The notes beneath the pieces are model-generated. The model searched no databases, was not told the DNA's origin, and saw only the letters and a program-made list of their open reading frames with translations. This document shows positions 25,434 to 38,889 of a stretch of 64,000 nt of DNA, piece by piece. Source of the stretch: Physella acuta (Eukaryota > Mollusca > Gastropoda > Physidae); assembly GCF_028476545.1 (NCBI RefSeq), contig NW_026731610.1, positions 1,329,501 to 1,393,500 on the forward strand, read 5' to 3'. The position numbers and the translations under genes are program-made. Positions within the stretch are counted from its first letter, which is position 1. Each line of letters begins with the position of its first letter.

Positions 25434-28250
25434 CTAGGCATACTGCCTAGCTTCGCTTAGGTTTTTAAAAAAGTTGAGAAATTGAATGATTAATTTATAG
25501 GTGATTGGCTGTTATGTTAAATGCTTAGGGCCTAAATTTATACAGTCGGGTACTTTTATTGTGCCCATAAAATGATGGAATATTCGCAAACTTATTACTC
25601 GCAAGGTTATTAGAACTGAAAGGGCTTTCATAAAAATTATTAATCAAATATAATATTAAATTACATTTGCAATTAATTTTACAATTTCAAGACAATACAA
25701 AACTTAATTTATTACAAAATATTCATTTAAAACAATGATATACATTATGATTTTTGCTTTTTCTTAAAAAGAGTATACAAAATATTAAAAAATTGTTACA
25801 TTAAAAAGTTACCGCCCCTGTTCATAGACCAAATGACCGAATCTCGTATAATAAGAATTTCAATCGCAGTCATTTTTAGCCCTCTTCGAGGGCTTTGATG
25901 CTGACCAACAGTTTTTCCATACGGCCCAGTCATCTATAGAGGTGTATGCAAAAAATTAGCCAGTTATACAAAGAAGAGGTACCCTAAAATTTGTGTAGAA
26001 ATTACCCTGTTTTCCCTATAAAATACAAAGATTATATAGGGAAATACGACGGGTCAGTTTTGACCCGTTTCCCGATTTTTCCCGGACATGGCCAGTTTTT
26101 TGTGACACCCCAAGGCGTTCTCCTACCACCTCACAAAATATCAAGGGGGGTCGTCGGAGGAAATTTTTTTTCGTAATAGAGCTCATATAAAGAGAATTTC
26201 ACTCGCGGTCACTTTTTAGCCCTCGTCGAGGGCTTTGAGTGTAACCGACAGTTTTCCCTAAAGGTCAAGCAATTTACCTATAAGCATGCCAAAACTGAGC
26301 CAGATGTAAAGAGGGTAAGTGCCATAAAATCCGTTTTGAAATGACCCTCTGTTTTCCCCATAAAATACAAAGATTATATAGGGAAATACAACTGGTCAGT
26401 TTTGACCCCTTTACGAAGTTTTCCCAGATATGCCGAGTTTTTTGTGACACCCCAAGGTGTTCTCCTACCACCTCACAAAATTTCAAGGGGGGTCGTCGGA
26501 GGAATTTTTTTTTTCGTTATAGAGCTCATATAAAGAGAATTTCACTCGCGGTCACTTTTTAGCCCTCGTCGAGGGCTTTGAGTCAAACCGATAGTTTTCC
26601 CTAAAGGTCAAGCCATTGACCTAAGAGTATGCAAAAAATTAGCCAGATATACTGAGTTTAAGTACCCTAAAGTCTGCGTTGAAATGACCCTCTGTTTTTC
26701 CCATTAAATACAAAGATTATATAGGGAAATACAACTGGTCAGTTTTGACCTCTTTACGAAGTTTTCCCAGATATGCCGAGTTTTTTGTGACACCCCAAGG
26801 TGTTCTCCTACCACCTCACAAAATATCAAGGGGGGTCGTCGGAGGAATTTTTTTTTCGTAATATAGCCCATATAAGGCGCCGGTCAGTTGAGGTCAGTTT
26901 TGACCGCCTGTCCGTAGACTTTTTGGCAAACCTTCACCGGCCATCGTGTTCTATCGCCCCAAGGCACCTTCGTGCCAAATTTGACGCGCCTGCGGCGCCG
27001 GGAAGTGCCCTATCGGGCACCCGACCACTTTGCTTTATATATATAGATAAGGAGAATTTCACTCGCGGTCATCTTTTAGCACTGGTCGAGGGCTTTGAGT
27101 CTGACCAACAGTTTTTTCATACGGCCTAGTCATCTATAGAAGTGTATGCAAAACATTAGCATGAAGTACAGAGGTTAAGTAACGTAAAAATTGTGTTGAA
27201 ATTACCCTGTTTTTTTCCATAAAATACAAAGATTATATAGGGAAATACGACTGGTCAGTTTTGACCCCTTTACGAAGTTTTCCCAGATATGCCGAGTTTT
27301 TTGTGACACCCCTAGGTGTTCTTCTACCACCTCACAAAATATCAAGGGGGGTCGTCGGAGGAAATTTTTTTTCGTAATAGAGCTCACATAAAGAGAATTT
27401 CACTCGCGGTCACTTTTTAGCCCTCGTCGAGGGCTTTGAGTGTAAGCGACAGTTTTTCCTAAAGGTCAAGCCATTGACCTATGAGCATGCAAATAATTAG
27501 CCAGATATACTGAGCTTAAGTACCCTAAAGTCTGCGTTGAAATGACCCTCTGTTTTTCCCATAAAATACAAAATTATATAGGGAAATACAACTGGTCAGT
27601 TTTGACCGCTTTACGAAGTTTTCCCAGATATGCCGAGTTTTTTGTGACACCCCTAGGTGTTCTTCTACCACCTCACAAAATTTCAAGGGGGGTCGTGGGA
27701 GGAAATTTTTTTTCGTAATAGAGCTCATATAAAGAGAATTTCACTCGCGGTCACTTTTTAGCCCTCGTCGAGGGCTTTGAGTGAGACCGACAGGTCTGCC
27801 CTACGGCCAAGCCATTTACCTATAAACATGCCAAAAATTAGCCAGATGTAAAGAGGGTAAGTGCCCTAAAATCCGTTTTGAAATGACCCTCTGTTTTTCC
27901 CGTAAAATACAAAGATTATATAGGGAAATACGACTGGTCAGTTTTGACCCATTTCCCGATTTTTCCCGGACATGGCGCGTTTTTTGTGACACCCCAAGAC
28001 GTTCTCCTACCACCTCAGAAAATATCAAGGGGGGTCGTCGGAGGAAATTTTTTTTCGTAATATAGCCCATATAAGGCGCCGGTCAGTCGAGGTCAGTTTT
28101 GACCCCCTCTCCGTATATTTTTCGGCCAACCGTCAACGGCCCTCGTGTTCTATTGCCCGAAGGCACCATCGTGCCAAATTTGACGCGCCTGCGGCGCCGG
28201 GAAGTGCCCTATCGGGCACTTGACCACATTGCTTTATATATATAGATGAA
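25434..28250. mobile_element. HINE/Helentron-like element with a 3+3 tandem core
   Basis: The head CTAGGCATACTGCCTAG is a hairpin (7-bp stem) followed by CTTCGCTTAGG. The core holds six units of about 340 bp (from about 25849, 26191, 26531, 27050, 27388 and 27734). After units 3 and 6 comes a tail of about 175 bp (GCGCCGGTCAGT to TTTATATATATAGAT at 26873-27047 and 28076-28247). Each unit carries the hairpin AGCCCTCGTCGAGGGCT. A one-tail copy is at 46463-46700. The class is inferred from hairpin end, tandem core and terminal TA tract. Recurrent open frames with KTRHIWENFVKGSKLTS are repeat artefacts. Confidence 0.75.
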
Positions 28251-28784
28251 GGTTTTTTAAGAAATCTGAAATACTTAAGTATTATTTCGTCAATCAAACT
28301 CTACCACCGCGTTTACACTTACGACAATGTTACTAGACTTGACCTACTAAAGTGTATACTAAACATGTTACGATTATATGGAACATCTTCTGAGTCGCAG
28401 GGCACAAAACCACGCCCCTTTTTGTGTTCTGGGTCAAGTTTTTGTCATCGCTCGCTGAGCGAAAACATTGGACATGTTCTGAATTTTAAGATGAGTGCGC
28501 ATGCGTCAAAAGTAGTAAGCGCATCCTAGGTCTCAGCTGATTGCAAAATTAAATATAGATTCTGCTGATTTAGAGTTTTTAAGCACACGATTTCATAATT
28601 TATAACTTCTCTAGGCCCCTACTAAAATTTACATTTTTATTATTTCTTTTTATTTCTTTAATTAAATTCCAAACACGTTTTAATGAAATAAAGTAATGTC
28701 TAAGGCATTACAATTTTGCCTTAAAACCAGTTTAGGTATTAATTACGAAAATATTAATTAATTAAAAAATATAATTGAACCAAA

Positions 28785-28836
28785 CAGTGGCGGAACTAGA
28801 AAAAAAGGGCCACCCCGCAAAATATTTTTTGAGGCC

Positions 28837-28900
<64 letters not shown>

Positions 28901-29606
28901 ACAAAATACGAACGTAGGATACTCATTTCGGGCCTAATCTAGTTTTTGAAATAACACATTGTTTTAAAAATACTTAATACTTTTATTTTCAATTCTAACA
29001 AATTACAACAACATGTCATGTGTTTAAGTACATTAGACTGTTTTGCAAATGTGTGTCCCTTTTGATGTCGGCAGTATAGCTAGTTATGTACATGCCGGTC
29101 AAAAGAATATGAAACATGAAAGCTTTGTGTGTGTAATGGTTTCTCGGGTTATGTTTATTTTTATGTTTTTTTTTTTAATTTATATTAATTTTTTTTCTAA
29201 ATTGCTTTTTATACTATGTCATTCTTTAGTATGTATTTTATAAAAAATTATAATTAAGAGAAGTAATTGCTTTTCAATGTGCGTAGTACAAAACTATTAA
29301 AAGGAGTTTATGGGCACTTCTATTTGACTATTTAAAAAAGGGAAATAAGTCATGGAAGTGGTTTGAATGTTTGTATATCTTGCACACTAAAGCTTATGTA
29401 GATTTTTTTCTTTTATGCAACAGCGTGTGTTAGCTCCTGTAGAACATCACTACAGTAATTTTTTTTTTACAAAACCATTATTAAGGCGCGCGAAAACGTA
29501 ATTTTGGAATACAAAGTCATTGCTTTTTGGTCGGATTTTGGGCCCCTAAACGTCCTCGGCCCCCCCCCGCATTGCGGGGTCTGGCGGTATGATAGTTCCG
29601 CCCCTG
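28785..29606. mobile_element. hAT-type element (GGCGGAACTA ends), perfect TSD
   Basis: The ends are CAGTGGCGGAACTAGAAAAA and ATGATAGTTCCGCCCCTG. GAACCAAA flanks it at 28777-28784 and 29607-29614. A TA microsatellite lies at 28842-28896. CCCCGCATTGCGGGG near 29565 is a perfect hairpin. There is no transposase. Fragments of this family are at 22592, 31365 and 42005. Confidence 0.9.
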
Positions 29607-29614
29607 GAACCAAA

Positions 29615-30020
29615 TTTATCTCCAATTTTTTCTTGACCAACATATTTTCAGTTTCCGTCTGACATTAATAAATCTTTATGCCCACCAGAATGTGCTCGTG
29701 GGATCACACATAATCAACTAACTATAAAAACAGGCAGATAAAAAAGTCATAGGCTAATTATTTAGGTTTAAAATGGGACATAATTAACATAAAGAAACGA
29801 ATTGGGGTGGGGGGGGATGTCATAAGCCCTACTCTAAAAACTAGATCTACTTTTAATATTAATAATTTAATGAACTTGGCAGATGCAAGTTTTCGGAGAA
29901 AATCGGACCTTTACTTTCAGGAAACAAATATTTAGCCCTGTTTATTGGAAGCTGTTTCTGAAGGATATAGACTAGCAATTAAAGAAGATGGGGAAATGGC
30001 TACCATGGGGTTGGGGTGGG
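29615..30020. other. Interior of the 2.3-kb element, nothing recognised
   Basis: AT-rich with a short G run at about 29805-29816. No coding support. Confidence 0.4.
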
Positions 30021-30143
30021 CAGGGGCGTAGCGAGGGGGGGGGGGGGGCGGGGGGTGCGGACCGCACCGTGTGACACCATTTAGGGGGGGGGGGGCACCA
30101 TTAAGTGCCGCACCGGGTGGCACCCGACCTCGCTACGCCACTG
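30021..30143. mobile_element. Short GTAGC-type hAT MITE, perfect TSD
   Basis: The ends CAGGGGCGTAGCGAGG and CCTCGCTACGCCACTG are flanked by GGGGTGGG (30013-30020 and 30144-30151). At 123 bp it is almost only termini, with the middle deleted. Confidence 0.9.
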
Positions 30144-30618
30144 GGGGTGGGAAAGTGTGATTGTACTGCGGGATGGGAGGGAGGGGTAATAACAGGTGAG
30201 TAATGTCTACGACCCGTGGTATTATACACAGCATTATATTTATAAAAAACTGTCTAGCTCCAGTAGCTGGCATAAAATTTATAAAATCTTGCATGTTCTC
30301 TAATTTTTAGACAAGTCATTGTTGAATCGCAAGCACCGTGGCTACACCATTTTCCTTTTAAAAAAAAAACAACTGTGTGCCCACTATCTTTTTTTTTTAC
30401 TTTGATTTCACTTTATTTTAATTATCTGGGCCTATATAGCAGACGCTCCGGGTCAAAGGTCATGCTTGTTTTATAAAATGTTCTATAACATGTTCTGTAA
30501 GTGTGAACGCTAAAGTATACATGTTCTGTGAACAAATGGTTTCAAGACAAAATTTATTTTTGGCGGGCTTTGTGTTCTAGAAATAAATAGTATACATTGT
30601 CGTAAGTGTAAACGCGGT

Positions 30619-30710
30619 ATAACGTTTGAAATAATGTTAGTGGCTCTTTAAAAACGGAAATTTTTGGCTCTACAGTCTTAAAAAGTTGCTCACCCCTTTC
30701 CTATACTCAT
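30619..30710. mobile_element. hAT right-end scrap
   Basis: AATGTTAGTGGCTCTTTAAA leads to AAAAAGTTGCTCACCCC, then CTATACTCATACACTTTAAT enters P. This is the same join as at 14350-14448. Confidence 0.6.
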
Positions 30711-33265
30711 ACACTTTAATCTTGTCCCTTGATTAAAAAAGGATCCACAATTTTTACAATTGTGTTATTTTATACTGTAGAATGGTTTATGCAGTGGTTT
30801 CCGATCTGGCAAAATGCAGCCGGTAATTGAGCTAATGTTATTCTACATATTTTAGAGCAAATTAATTATTCAGAAATCTAAAACTTTTGAAAATGGACAG
30901 AATTTTAGGTAATATTAGGTAAGAAAATATTAATAGCTGCGTAGTATATAATACATTTAAAATATCATTTTAGTTTATATTTTATACACAAATTACCTGT
31001 ATTGGTTGCTTCCCCTGGTTACAATACATTTTAATAGGGGAAACAACTAACAAAAAGAAATATTCTCTTGCTATCTCTATTCCGTTCAGAGATGTGCCGA
31101 TATGCATTTACCGTCAATTAATTTTACGCCGCCATGAAACCAAAATGGAAAATTCTACACATGTCATGGATGTGTCTAGCAGTTAGGGCACATTATTCCT
31201 CTATCTTACAGTAACAAGATAGCCACACTGTCTTCTTGGTTGCCGATAATGATGTGGATGAGGTATGGCGTCTATGCCACAGAGTGCTTGGGTTTCACGA
31301 TACTGATGTTGGAGTTTTCATTCGTAGATTTTAAAACGTTTCGGTCTGTGGCCATCACGGGTGGAACTACAAGGCCGCCAGACCCCGCAATGCGGGAGGA
31401 CGGGGGGAGGGGAGGGGGGACAACGACGACGGGTGAGGGTCTGACTTTTTGTAAGTCGTTAAAAACGTGACGTCATTTGTGGATGGCCACACCCTATATC
31501 AGAAGGTTATCCGACGCGTGAGCTGGTCACATACAGTTGTACATGTGAAAAACATGTTTCTGTCTTTTATGCATTACTGCATCATTTACCCAATCGCCAT
31601 GAAAAGTTGGGAAGCTGTTGAGTTCAGCCCCGCAAAGATTTCTGTCATAGGCCTAACATTTTTTTTTTACATATTGATGTGATTTAGCGCCACGAGATCC
31701 TTCATAAGCGGATGGGGTTACTACTTGAATCTACCGGCGGCACTTGATAATTTCGGGGGGCGGACTAAGAGATGCCTGGAAGAAACACTGTGTGCACCCA
31801 TCACCCGTGTATTAATGTAACCGGTAGCTCACAAGAGCCCCTTGACTCTCCTGACACTTGGGCCGTCGCCGAGGGACTTGGTGTGTCTCGTTGGTAGTGT
31901 GGACAAAGCCGCGCCCCAACAACTAAGATCCAAGAAATGAACTGCCGACATTGTTCACATTTAATTAAACTTCTGGAAAACAGGGCACACGTCTAAATAT
32001 ACACGATTGGTAACGTTTTGATGTAAGTCTCATACAAATCGGCGTCAGTTTGGTGTTTGGTGTAGATTTAGAGCATGTGCGTGTGTTGGAAAAAAAATAT
32101 TTGGGGGTGGGGGAGCTTTATTTCTATTTCCGCCAGCTGGTGGCCAGTTCACAGTTCTAAGAGAGCGTTCTCTAACAGCTCCATGAGTAAATACACGTAC
32201 ATCTACGAGTTCATTTTTTATGGTTGTTATTTGGTGATATGTTTCACTTCAATGTTTAGCAATCTTTGCATTTTTTTGTTCCCAGTCGTTGTGGGGGCGA
32301 CACAAGCTAATATAAGCAATTAATTTTAACATATTTTGTTTGACTTAGTTATGTGTGGCGGTAAAAGTGTTATGCCGCCATCTTTTCTTGTCGCCATGAA
32401 ATCTAAAATGGAGAATTTTACACATGTCATGGATGTGTCTAGCAGTTATTCAATGTCTTCTTGTCTGTCGATAACGATGTAGAAAAATGTTGCGACTCTG
32501 CCACTGAAAGTTTGGGTTTCACGAAAATGATGTAGGTGTTTTCATCCGTAGATGTTGTAACGTTACGATCTGTGGCCGGCTCACACAGTTCTGAGAACGC
32601 GTTTTTTAACAGCTTCCTGAGTATATCAACGTACATCTACGAGTTTCTTTTATACAGCTTTTACTTTTATTTGCTGATATGTTGCACTTAAATGTTTAGC
32701 AATTTTTGCTCGATCTGAGGGCGACAAAATTTACGATAAGCAATTTTTTTTTAATATATTTTGTTTGACTTAGTTATTTGTCTGGTAAAAGTGTTATACC
32801 GCCATCTTGCCTGCGACCCACACCAGTTAACTGCATTCTTATCCACCATCCCAACCCCCCACCCCCCACCCCCCCTCACACCCACACTTTTTGTAAGTTA
32901 TGTCAGCACGCAGATCGCTGTTCATGTGACATAGCGACCAATCAAATCATTGGCTGTACCCACACGTGGACACCTAACGTGATACTCAAAGGAGAATAAA
33001 CCTTAATCAATATGATTCTCTCTTTACTGGCTTTCGTGTGCGCTGTGTAGGGCAAGTACAGTGTTTCTTTCAGACTTTTTTTCTCCGGGGGCACTTGAAA
33101 TTTTCGGGTGCAGGGTGGGGGGGGGGGGAAGCGGAAATTGGTAAAAGTATATATTTTCTATATAAATCATATTTCGTTCGGGGGGGGGGGGGGCGGTACA
33201 CGTTCTTCGGGGAGGGGGGGGGGGGACGTTACCCGTTACGCAGCTCTTTTAGATTAAAAAAAACG
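30711..33265 (+). repeat. Array unit copy 12, near full length with a partial repeat
   Basis: P (CCCTTGATTAAAAAAGG, stem lost) is at about 30724, Q at about 31004-31050, S at 31131, T at 31180, and GGTATGGCGTCTATGCCACA at 31262. A fragment of the GGCGGAACTA family lies at 31365-31440 and a G-rich MITE tail at 31735-31798. CTCCATGAGTAAATACACGT is at about 32180. A second S-T stretch is at 32394-32450, with ATGCCGCCATCTT at about 32371. GACATAGCGACCAATCAAAT is at 32927 and a G-rich MITE copy at about 33060-33235. Confidence 0.75.
33066..33235. mobile_element. G-rich hAT MITE copy, eroded
   Basis: CAGTGTTTCTTTCAGACTTT starts at about 33059, followed by CACTTGAAATTTTCGGGTG and G runs at 33116-33128, 33180-33193 and 33213-33225. 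The right terminus is lost. Confidence 0.65.
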
Positions 33266-34850
<1,585 letters not shown>

Positions 34851-35390
34851 ACTTGTCCCTTAATATTTTTTAAGTTAAAATAAGTCCCTTAATTTTAATG
34901 GATCCAAAATTAATCGATAAGACGTCTGTAAGCAACAATAATTCAAGTGGAGGTTTTAACTTAAGCTAATAAGCAAGTCTTTGATCTATTGCTTTTCAAT
35001 ACTATTTAGAGTCAAAAAACATTTTCATACGTTCAACAAATTTTCATTAATAGTAAATATATCTTATACACAAATATTAATAAATGTGTTGACTCTATTA
35101 ATTAAACAATATTTCTTGTTTACATTATATTATTATTGTCTTGCTTTATCGAAAACATAAGATGTTGGTTGTTTCCCTTGATAACAATACAAATACGTAA
35201 CTAACGAAAATCGAATGTTTTTAAACAAAGCAATATATTTTACGTATCGTTTATTAAACAGTGTTTTATTTCACATATTATATTTATAATTAGCGAATGT
35301 GTTTATTTACATATGCATCAAATCCACGTGCAAATTAGTGAATGAAACTCAAAAGTCTTTTGGTAAGTGCGGTTTTTTTTTTAAATAACT
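34851..35390 (+). repeat. Array unit copy 14 (P, Q, W), abutting a lectin exon
   Basis: P is split by an extra piece (CCCTTAATATTTTTTAAG and CCCTTAATTTTAATGG, 34856-34905). Q is at about 35163-35190 and W (GTGTTTTATTTCACATATTA) at 35262. TTTTGGTAAGTGCGG at 35359 is the last recognisable W sequence. It ends about 20 bp before open lectin coding sequence on the other strand. Confidence 0.75.
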
Positions 35391-35646
35391 ATCTAATTGG
35401 ACCACTGGGTCCATCTCTTGACCATCGTCCACCCAGACAAACATCCCCTCCACCTGTATATCGTTCAGGCCAATCCACACCCAGCCAGTGAAGTTGACGA
35501 TGAACTTGAATAGATCAAACCAGGCCAGGGTTTTGGCCACAAAGAGATGGCCACCCAGAGACTGGCAGGTCGTTTCTGTGTCGGTGAAGTTTTGGTACGA
35601 GTTGAAGTATGCGGCGTAGGTGGTCTCGCCCTTGTAACTGTACCAC
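35391..35646 (-). CDS. C-type lectin-like domain exon, 3' part missing
   Basis: On the minus strand an acceptor AG at 35648-35647 opens an exon. It begins with the last base of a codon and reads WYSYKGETTYAAYFNSYQNF, then CQSLGGHLFVAK and the canonical WIGLND..EGMFVWVDDG core. The first domain cysteine is in CQSLGG. WIGL plus F-W-DG are the hallmark of a C-type lectin domain, which typically binds sugars or pathogen surfaces outside the cell. The later cysteines and the WND motif are absent. The open frame leaves lectin-like sequence near 35391, where array repeat begins. No donor is obvious, so the exon is probably truncated and the gene copy may be broken. Confidence 0.8.
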
Positions 35647-36111
35647 CTGTTTCAGATAGAGATTAAAGACTTAGCAGTTTCTATATCTAGAGGATATTGA
35701 TTGTATTCAAATAATAAGATAGTCTGTGAAATGTGATAAAATATTAATATCGGAATACAGGGGAACAAAAAATGCTAACATGTTTTCATAACAAATTAAA
35801 CTTTATAAACATATGGTTCAGTCAGAAAACACTACAGTAAATTTAATTAAAAATGAAAGGTTTATGTCAGACTAGAACAGCTACATGATGTAAATAAATT
35901 GAGTTCAGCTTTTTTATCGTAACTTATGAAGGTATAATATGTTCGGCATTATGCTTAGTCCACATTTGAAGTTTTATTTATTTACGAAAATAACTATTGT
36001 GTATACTTTAACGTTAGATTGTAAACATGTAACCAGCGTTAAGTTTATTGTGATATCGCGGCTTACATATTTGATAACAATTAAGAAATAAAGTGCTTGC
36101 ACTGTAGCATT

Positions 36112-36345
36112 TATGGGACGGAGTGGTCTTGCGGTAGAGAGTTGGGCTGCTTACCCGTAAGTCTCGAGGTCGAATACAGTTGTAAGTCAGTAGACCGTCC
36201 CTGAGTCCACCCAACTATGATGGGTCACTAACTCACGCTAGGGAAAGTAAAGGCGGCTGGGCACACTATCTCTTCATATCCCGAGGTCACAGAAACAAGT
36301 TAGCTCTACTTCACTTGCCCTTTAGACCGTAAGGTTTGAAAGTGA
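36112..36345 (+). mobile_element. tRNA-derived SINE in the lectin intron
   Basis: The head GGGACGGAGTGGTCTTGCGG contains a box-A-like stretch and box-B-like GAGGTCGAATAC at 36165-36176. The body has GTCCCTGAGTCCACCC, CGCTAGGGAAAGTAAAGGCG and GAGGTCACAGAAACAAG. The same body recurs inverted at 43960-44195 and in the + orientation at 24712. Confidence 0.8.
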
Positions 36346-36523
36346 AATTTACTTTTTTACTTACAATATTGTTTAAAAATGCACTTTGTTTTCTTTGTAT
36401 ACTTTCGCGTTTCTTCCTACAGCGTGTTTTGAACAATACAACACTAAGTATTCATGTGAAAGGAAATAATGAATTATCTGGGGTATTGTGGTTGTCACAA
36501 TAAGGTATCACACCAAGATTTAC

Positions 36524-36635
36524 CTGAAATTCTGGTAACTGTCACAGCCGTCTCCCAGTAAGAAATTGCCTTCTGTTGACAGGGTGGAGGAAATAGTGGA
36601 CTCGGCCCTGACCCAGGCGTACAGGGTTTGCTCAC
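36524..36635 (-). CDS. Exon upstream of the C-type lectin exon
   Basis: A 112-bp minus-strand exon runs from an acceptor at 36637-36636 to a donor AG/GTAAAT (36525-36524, GT at 36523-36522). Translation contains EQTLYAWVRAESTISS, EGNFLLGDGCDSYQNF and the first two bases of an Arg codon, which the next exon completes. The intron is therefore phase 2 and joins in frame to WYSYKGETT. It probably encodes the segment just before the lectin domain. The acceptor lacks a strong pyrimidine tract. The intron of about 880 bp holds a SINE. Confidence 0.6.
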
Positions 36636-36639
36636 CTTG

Positions 36640-37160
36640 TTATACATACAACTTTAGTACTGTGTCTTGTAGCTGCGGTGATCAGAAATACTTGAGTATG
36701 GAATTTAAATTCTATACAAGTTCAAATAGATATATAGTTTTAATGATAAAGTAAAGTAAAATTATAAATGCTTCGCTTGAACAGATTTCGAGATGACGTA
36801 GAGATTCAATGTTTCTCTAATGACGTTTTATGAAGTGACAGTGTGATCATTTCAATGCCCGGCTGCATTTACCTTCGTTAGATAGGACCCTACCAATATT
36901 TGTGGTAACAACAAAAAAGGTAGTTGTATTACGACCAACATAATGTTTTTTTACCATTTTCCTGGATTCTACGTACAATGGACCATCCTGGAAATAGTAG
37001 AGTAGGTTTACATAAGCAATATACAAGGTTTGCCGCTAAAACACGTATTAAAAAAAAAAAACTTTTTAAACGAGTATAAAATAAATCATGTTATTAGATT
37101 ATTATAATACAATATTATCTGCAAACTCAAATAGCAGAAAAAGATCTTTCTGACATATTC
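36640..37160 (+). repeat. Lectin gene flank with an old Z module
   Basis: ATTTTCCTGGATTCTACGTA at 36956 and GCAATATACAAGGTTTGCCG at 37016 form a strongly diverged Z module. It is closer to the one at 46270-46440 than to any array copy. No further lectin exon was recognised here. Confidence 0.45.
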
Positions 37161-37174
37161 CTGTACATGTATTA

Positions 37175-37506
37175 CAAATCATCTATATCTATATATATAA
37201 TTCTCTTCTTCGAGCCGTTAGAAAACAAGCTGCAAACGCTCTCCCTACCTCCCCACCCCTACATGGTTTTAGTGAGCTGTGTTCACTCTAAATGTTTACA
37301 AGCAGAGCCAACGATTTTAAACGTAGAGGGGGGGGGGGGGAGGGGGGGAGGGAAGGAAGGGGGGGGGGGTTATGGTCCTTAACGAGCTACTTATAGTGTT
37401 TTAAAGAAATATTTTCAGTGTCAGCGTTGGTACTGTCGAATTCACAAATTATGAATTATTGAAAATTAGAAACAACTAAATAGCGGCGTATGTTATGCCG
37501 CGGGCC
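37175..37506. mobile_element. H element: TA-rich end, C/G core, hairpin end
   Basis: It starts TCTATATATATAATTCTCTT and GTTAGAAAACAAGCTGCAAA, has a G run at 37328-37370, and ends TAGCGGCGTATGTTATGCCG followed by CGGGCCGGCTCG. A second copy is at 47605-48040. The terminal hairpin (GCGGC...GCCGC) plus a TA-rich opposite end suggests a Helentron-like family; this class is a guess. Confidence 0.6.
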
Positions 37507-38640
37507 GGCTCGTTATACTTAATTGCTGAGTTTTGTCTAGTTATGTTATTTCCTTGTTTCTTGTCATTTTTTGTTTATTCGTAGTATAGATCACTATCGC
37601 TTTATGTTTTATTGTCGCATAAGAAAAAGTTTTTTTAGTGTCATTCAACTTATGCCCGTCTTTGTTTTTGTATTACCATTTTCAGCTTCGGCTTGTGAGG
37701 ATAGATATTTATTTACAATAATATTTCTTTCGGAGATATACTTTTATTCCAAATCATTTACATTATACTTATTACAGGACTGCTGATTTTTCTGTGGTGA
37801 AATATTTCCAAGTTTTTTTTTTTCACTATACTTTTTTTTTCCACTTTGAAATGAAACCGCCATTTGTGTTTTGCAAAATCGTCAAAAACCTGTCTATTTT
37901 TATCCAATATGTAACGTTGTCGCTACTCCATCCATGCATGTGTCGCAAAGAATTGTCCGTCAGCTAATTGTATGCCGGCATGATATATAAAATGGAGAAT
38001 TCTACACATGTCATGGATGTATCTAGCAGTTAGGGCACATTATTCCTCTATCCTACAGTTGCTCTATAGCCAAAATGTCTTCCTGTCTGTCGACAACTAT
38101 GTGGATAAAGTGTGGCGGGTCTGCAACTCAGTTCTTTGGTTTCAGAACTATGGTGTAGGGGTTTTCATTCGTAGATTTTAAAACGTCTAGATATGTGACT
38201 GGCTCACAGTTCTCAGAGAGCGTCCTTTAACACCTCCATGAGTATATCAACGTACATCTACGAGTTATTTGTATTTATTTTTTATTTGCTAATATATTTC
38301 ACTTCAATATTTAGCAATCTTTGCGCTTTATTTTTTGAGCAATTATTATTATTTTTTAAATATATTTTGTTTTAATTAACCATCTGTGACGGTAAGGTAT
38401 TATATCGCCATCGTCACTTTGTCTACCACCCTTCCAGTTACCCGCAATTTTATCTCATCATCCCATCATCCTCACCCCCCACTTTTGCTAAGTTATTTCA
38501 GTACACATGTTGCTGGTCATGTGACATAACTGCCAATTATATCATTGGCTTGACCAACTAGGTACAAATAACGCACTGTCTAAGACTTAAAGTAATCATG
38601 GTAATAAATAATGCTAATAAAATAATTGTTGGCAAACTTC
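37507..38640 (+). repeat. Array unit, subrepeat to Z
   Basis: The subrepeat ATAGATCACTATCGCTTTAT is at 37584, S (ATGATATATAAAATGGAGAA) at 37980, and T (TAGCAGTTAGGGCACATTAT) at 38024. CTCCATGAGTATATCAACGT is at 38234 and CATGTGACATAACTGCCAAT at 38518. The Z end GTGCAGCTACATGTCACAAA is at 38643. A P-Q pair is not present at its start. Confidence 0.7.
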
Positions 38641-38666
38641 AAGTGCAGCTACATGTCACAAAAAAA

Positions 38667-38867
38667 CAGAGTTTCTTCCAGGCATCACAGTTTTTACCGC
38701 ACCCCACCCCCCCCCCACCCGAACGAAATGAAATTTATATAATTTATATAGAAAATATATACTTTTAACAGTGTCCCCCCCCCCCCCCCCCCCGCCCCCG
38801 AAGAAAGTGTACCGCCTCCCCGAAAATTTCAAGTGCCCCCCCCCCCCCGGAGAAAAAAAAAACACTG
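38667..38867. mobile_element. G-rich hAT MITE, full 201 bp
   Basis: The ends are CAGAGTTTCTTCCAGGCATC and AGAAAAAAAAAACACTG, with near-identical flanks CAAAAAAA (38659-38666) and CATAAAAA (38868-38875). Long C runs are at 38705-38717, 38776-38793 and 38836-38848. The length equals that of the copy at 53081-53281. Confidence 0.85.
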
Positions 38868-38889
38868 CATAAAAACAACAACAGATAAT

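Larger units (their letters stand above)
28305..30618. mobile_element. 2.3-kb DNA transposon with 25-bp inverted ends
   Basis: ACCGCGTTTACACTTACGAC (28306) is the inverse of GTCGTAAGTGTAAACGCGGT (30599-30618), extended by AATGT/ACATT. The similarity continues inward with GAACA-rich sequence. The superfamily is not identified and no transposase was recognised. It contains two younger hAT-type insertions (28785-29606 and 30021-30143). Confidence 0.65.

Noticed and set aside
26274-28070. Recurrent minus-strand frames with KTRHIWENFVKGSKLTS
   Set aside because: Identical because the DNA is a 340-bp tandem repeat. Drift among copies is not codon-like, and stops occur at different points.
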